Shown: positions 5,377-5,498 of the stretch, in pieces
How the letters are laid out: each line of letters begins with the position of its first letter
How positions within the stretch are numbered: position 1 is the first letter of the stretch
Source of the DNA: Acidobacteriota bacterium
Lineage (GTDB): Bacteria > Acidobacteriota > Terriglobia > Terriglobales > Acidobacteriaceae
Assembly: GCA_021798235.1 (NCBI GenBank)
Contig: JAJZMO010000110.1
Coordinates: 1-5,498 of the forward strand
Direction of reading: 5' to 3'
DNA: 5,498 bases
Position numbers and translations under genes: made by a program
The notes under the pieces: generated by a model
Seen by the model: the letters and a program-made list of their open reading frames with translations, nothing else
Database searches by the model: none
Told to the model about the DNA's origin: nothing

Positions 5377-5498
5377 GAGCTTATCCGTAAATAGAAACAG
5401 TTTGCCTCCAGCAGATGATGGCGGCGGCCAGCGATAGAAGTGCAACGTAGCTGGCCTCTGTTTTCTCGAAGCTGACCAGCAGTTTGCGAAAGCGATTG
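5377..5498 (-). mobile_element. End of an IS5-family insertion sequence (partial, runs off window)
   Basis: The transposase C terminus ends within a few bases of a candidate terminal inverted repeat that on the plus strand begins GAGCTTATCCG at 5377, preceded by TAA (5374-5376), a plausible TNA-type target duplication of this family. The other end is outside the window, so terminal repeat and duplication are inferred. Insertion truncated the gene at 5195-5376. Confidence 0.65.
5381..5498 (-). CDS. IS5-family DDE transposase, C-terminal end (partial)
   Basis: The last 38 codons of a transposase, read leftward from the window edge to TAA at 5381-5383. The sequence NRFRKLLVSFEKTEASY followed by an Ala-rich helix (LSLAAAIICW) and RQ is the standard C-terminal helix region of IS5-group (IS427/IS1031-like) transposases, following the last catalytic Glu of the DDE triad, which lies outside the window. 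No frameshift is seen in the visible part, so the element could be intact. The stop overlaps the IS terminal repeat, common in compact IS elements. Confidence 0.85.
   Translation of the reverse strand, partial: NRFRKLLVSFEKTEASYVALLSLAAAIICWRQTVSIYG

Larger units (their letters stand above)
4475..5498. mobile_element. Remnant end of an integrative element at tRNA-Lys, interrupted by an IS (continues beyond window)
   Basis: Directly after the tRNA-Lys 3' end come a tyrosine recombinase fragment, a ribbon-helix-helix gene, a broken hypothetical gene and an IS5-family end, all on the minus strand and none resembling the housekeeping genes to the left. This arrangement (tRNA 3' end, then integrase stop end) is typical of a genomic island or integrated element. 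The truncated integrase and the IS insertion indicate that it can no longer excise on its own. The right boundary is not visible. Confidence 0.65.

Noticed and set aside
5245..5445. Minus-strand open frame of 66 codons across the IS junction
   Set aside because: It crosses the inferred IS boundary in a different frame from both the transposase tail and the remnant gene, each of which has better protein-like sequence.

Overview
This is a chromosomal window from a moderately GC-rich bacterium, most likely an Acidobacteriota (Terriglobia-type) relative. The taxonomic call is an inference. It rests on a futalosine-type menaquinone gene (MqnD), an intergenic palindrome resembling acidobacterial repeats built around a GGACTGAAGTCC-like core, and the general style of the proteins. 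No 16S or marker gene is present to confirm it. All protein genes lie on the minus strand; only the tRNA is on the plus strand.

Layout, left to right: (1) 1-151 holds no gene I can support. (2) 152-1126 (-) is a response-regulator-like REC-GGDEF protein. It has lost its phosphoacceptor Asp and both glycines of GGDEF but keeps the RxxD inhibitory (I) site, so it looks like a c-di-GMP sensor rather than a cyclase. (3) 1127-1306 is intergenic, with a perfect 9-bp-stem palindrome and a pair of 9-bp direct repeats. (4) 3606-1307 (-) is a compact three-gene unit transcribed leftward: MqnD-like 1,4-dihydroxy-6-naphthoate synthase, a uridine-phosphorylase-like nucleoside phosphorylase/hydrolase, and a small class I SAM methyltransferase (spacings 32 and 6 nt). 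(5) 3607-3812 is intergenic with a strong GC-rich hairpin. (6) 3813-4187 (-) is an A-type Fe-S carrier (HesB/IscA/ErpA family) with a good Shine-Dalgarno, a plausible promoter and a hairpin at the predicted 5' end of its mRNA. (7) 4399-4474 (+) is tRNA-Lys(CTT) with encoded CCA.

Right of the tRNA the DNA changes character. An N-terminally truncated tyrosine recombinase ends 17 nt from the tRNA 3' end. It is followed by a small ribbon-helix-helix protein gene, the C-terminal remnant of an unrecognised protein whose stop overlaps the RHH start, and the 3' end of an IS5-family insertion sequence that runs off the window. This looks like the decayed tRNA-proximal end of an integrative element at tRNA-Lys, later hit by an IS.

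Functionally, the central operon probably serves menaquinone biosynthesis. MqnD acts late in the futalosine route, and the adjacent nucleoside-cleaving enzyme is a candidate for futalosine or aminofutalosine base removal (MqnB role), or for general nucleoside salvage. The methyltransferase substrate is unknown. No complete novel defence or mobile system is visible. The most interesting items are the degenerate I-site GGDEF protein, the phosphorylase/methyltransferase pair beside mqnD, and the layered decay of the tRNA-Lys element.
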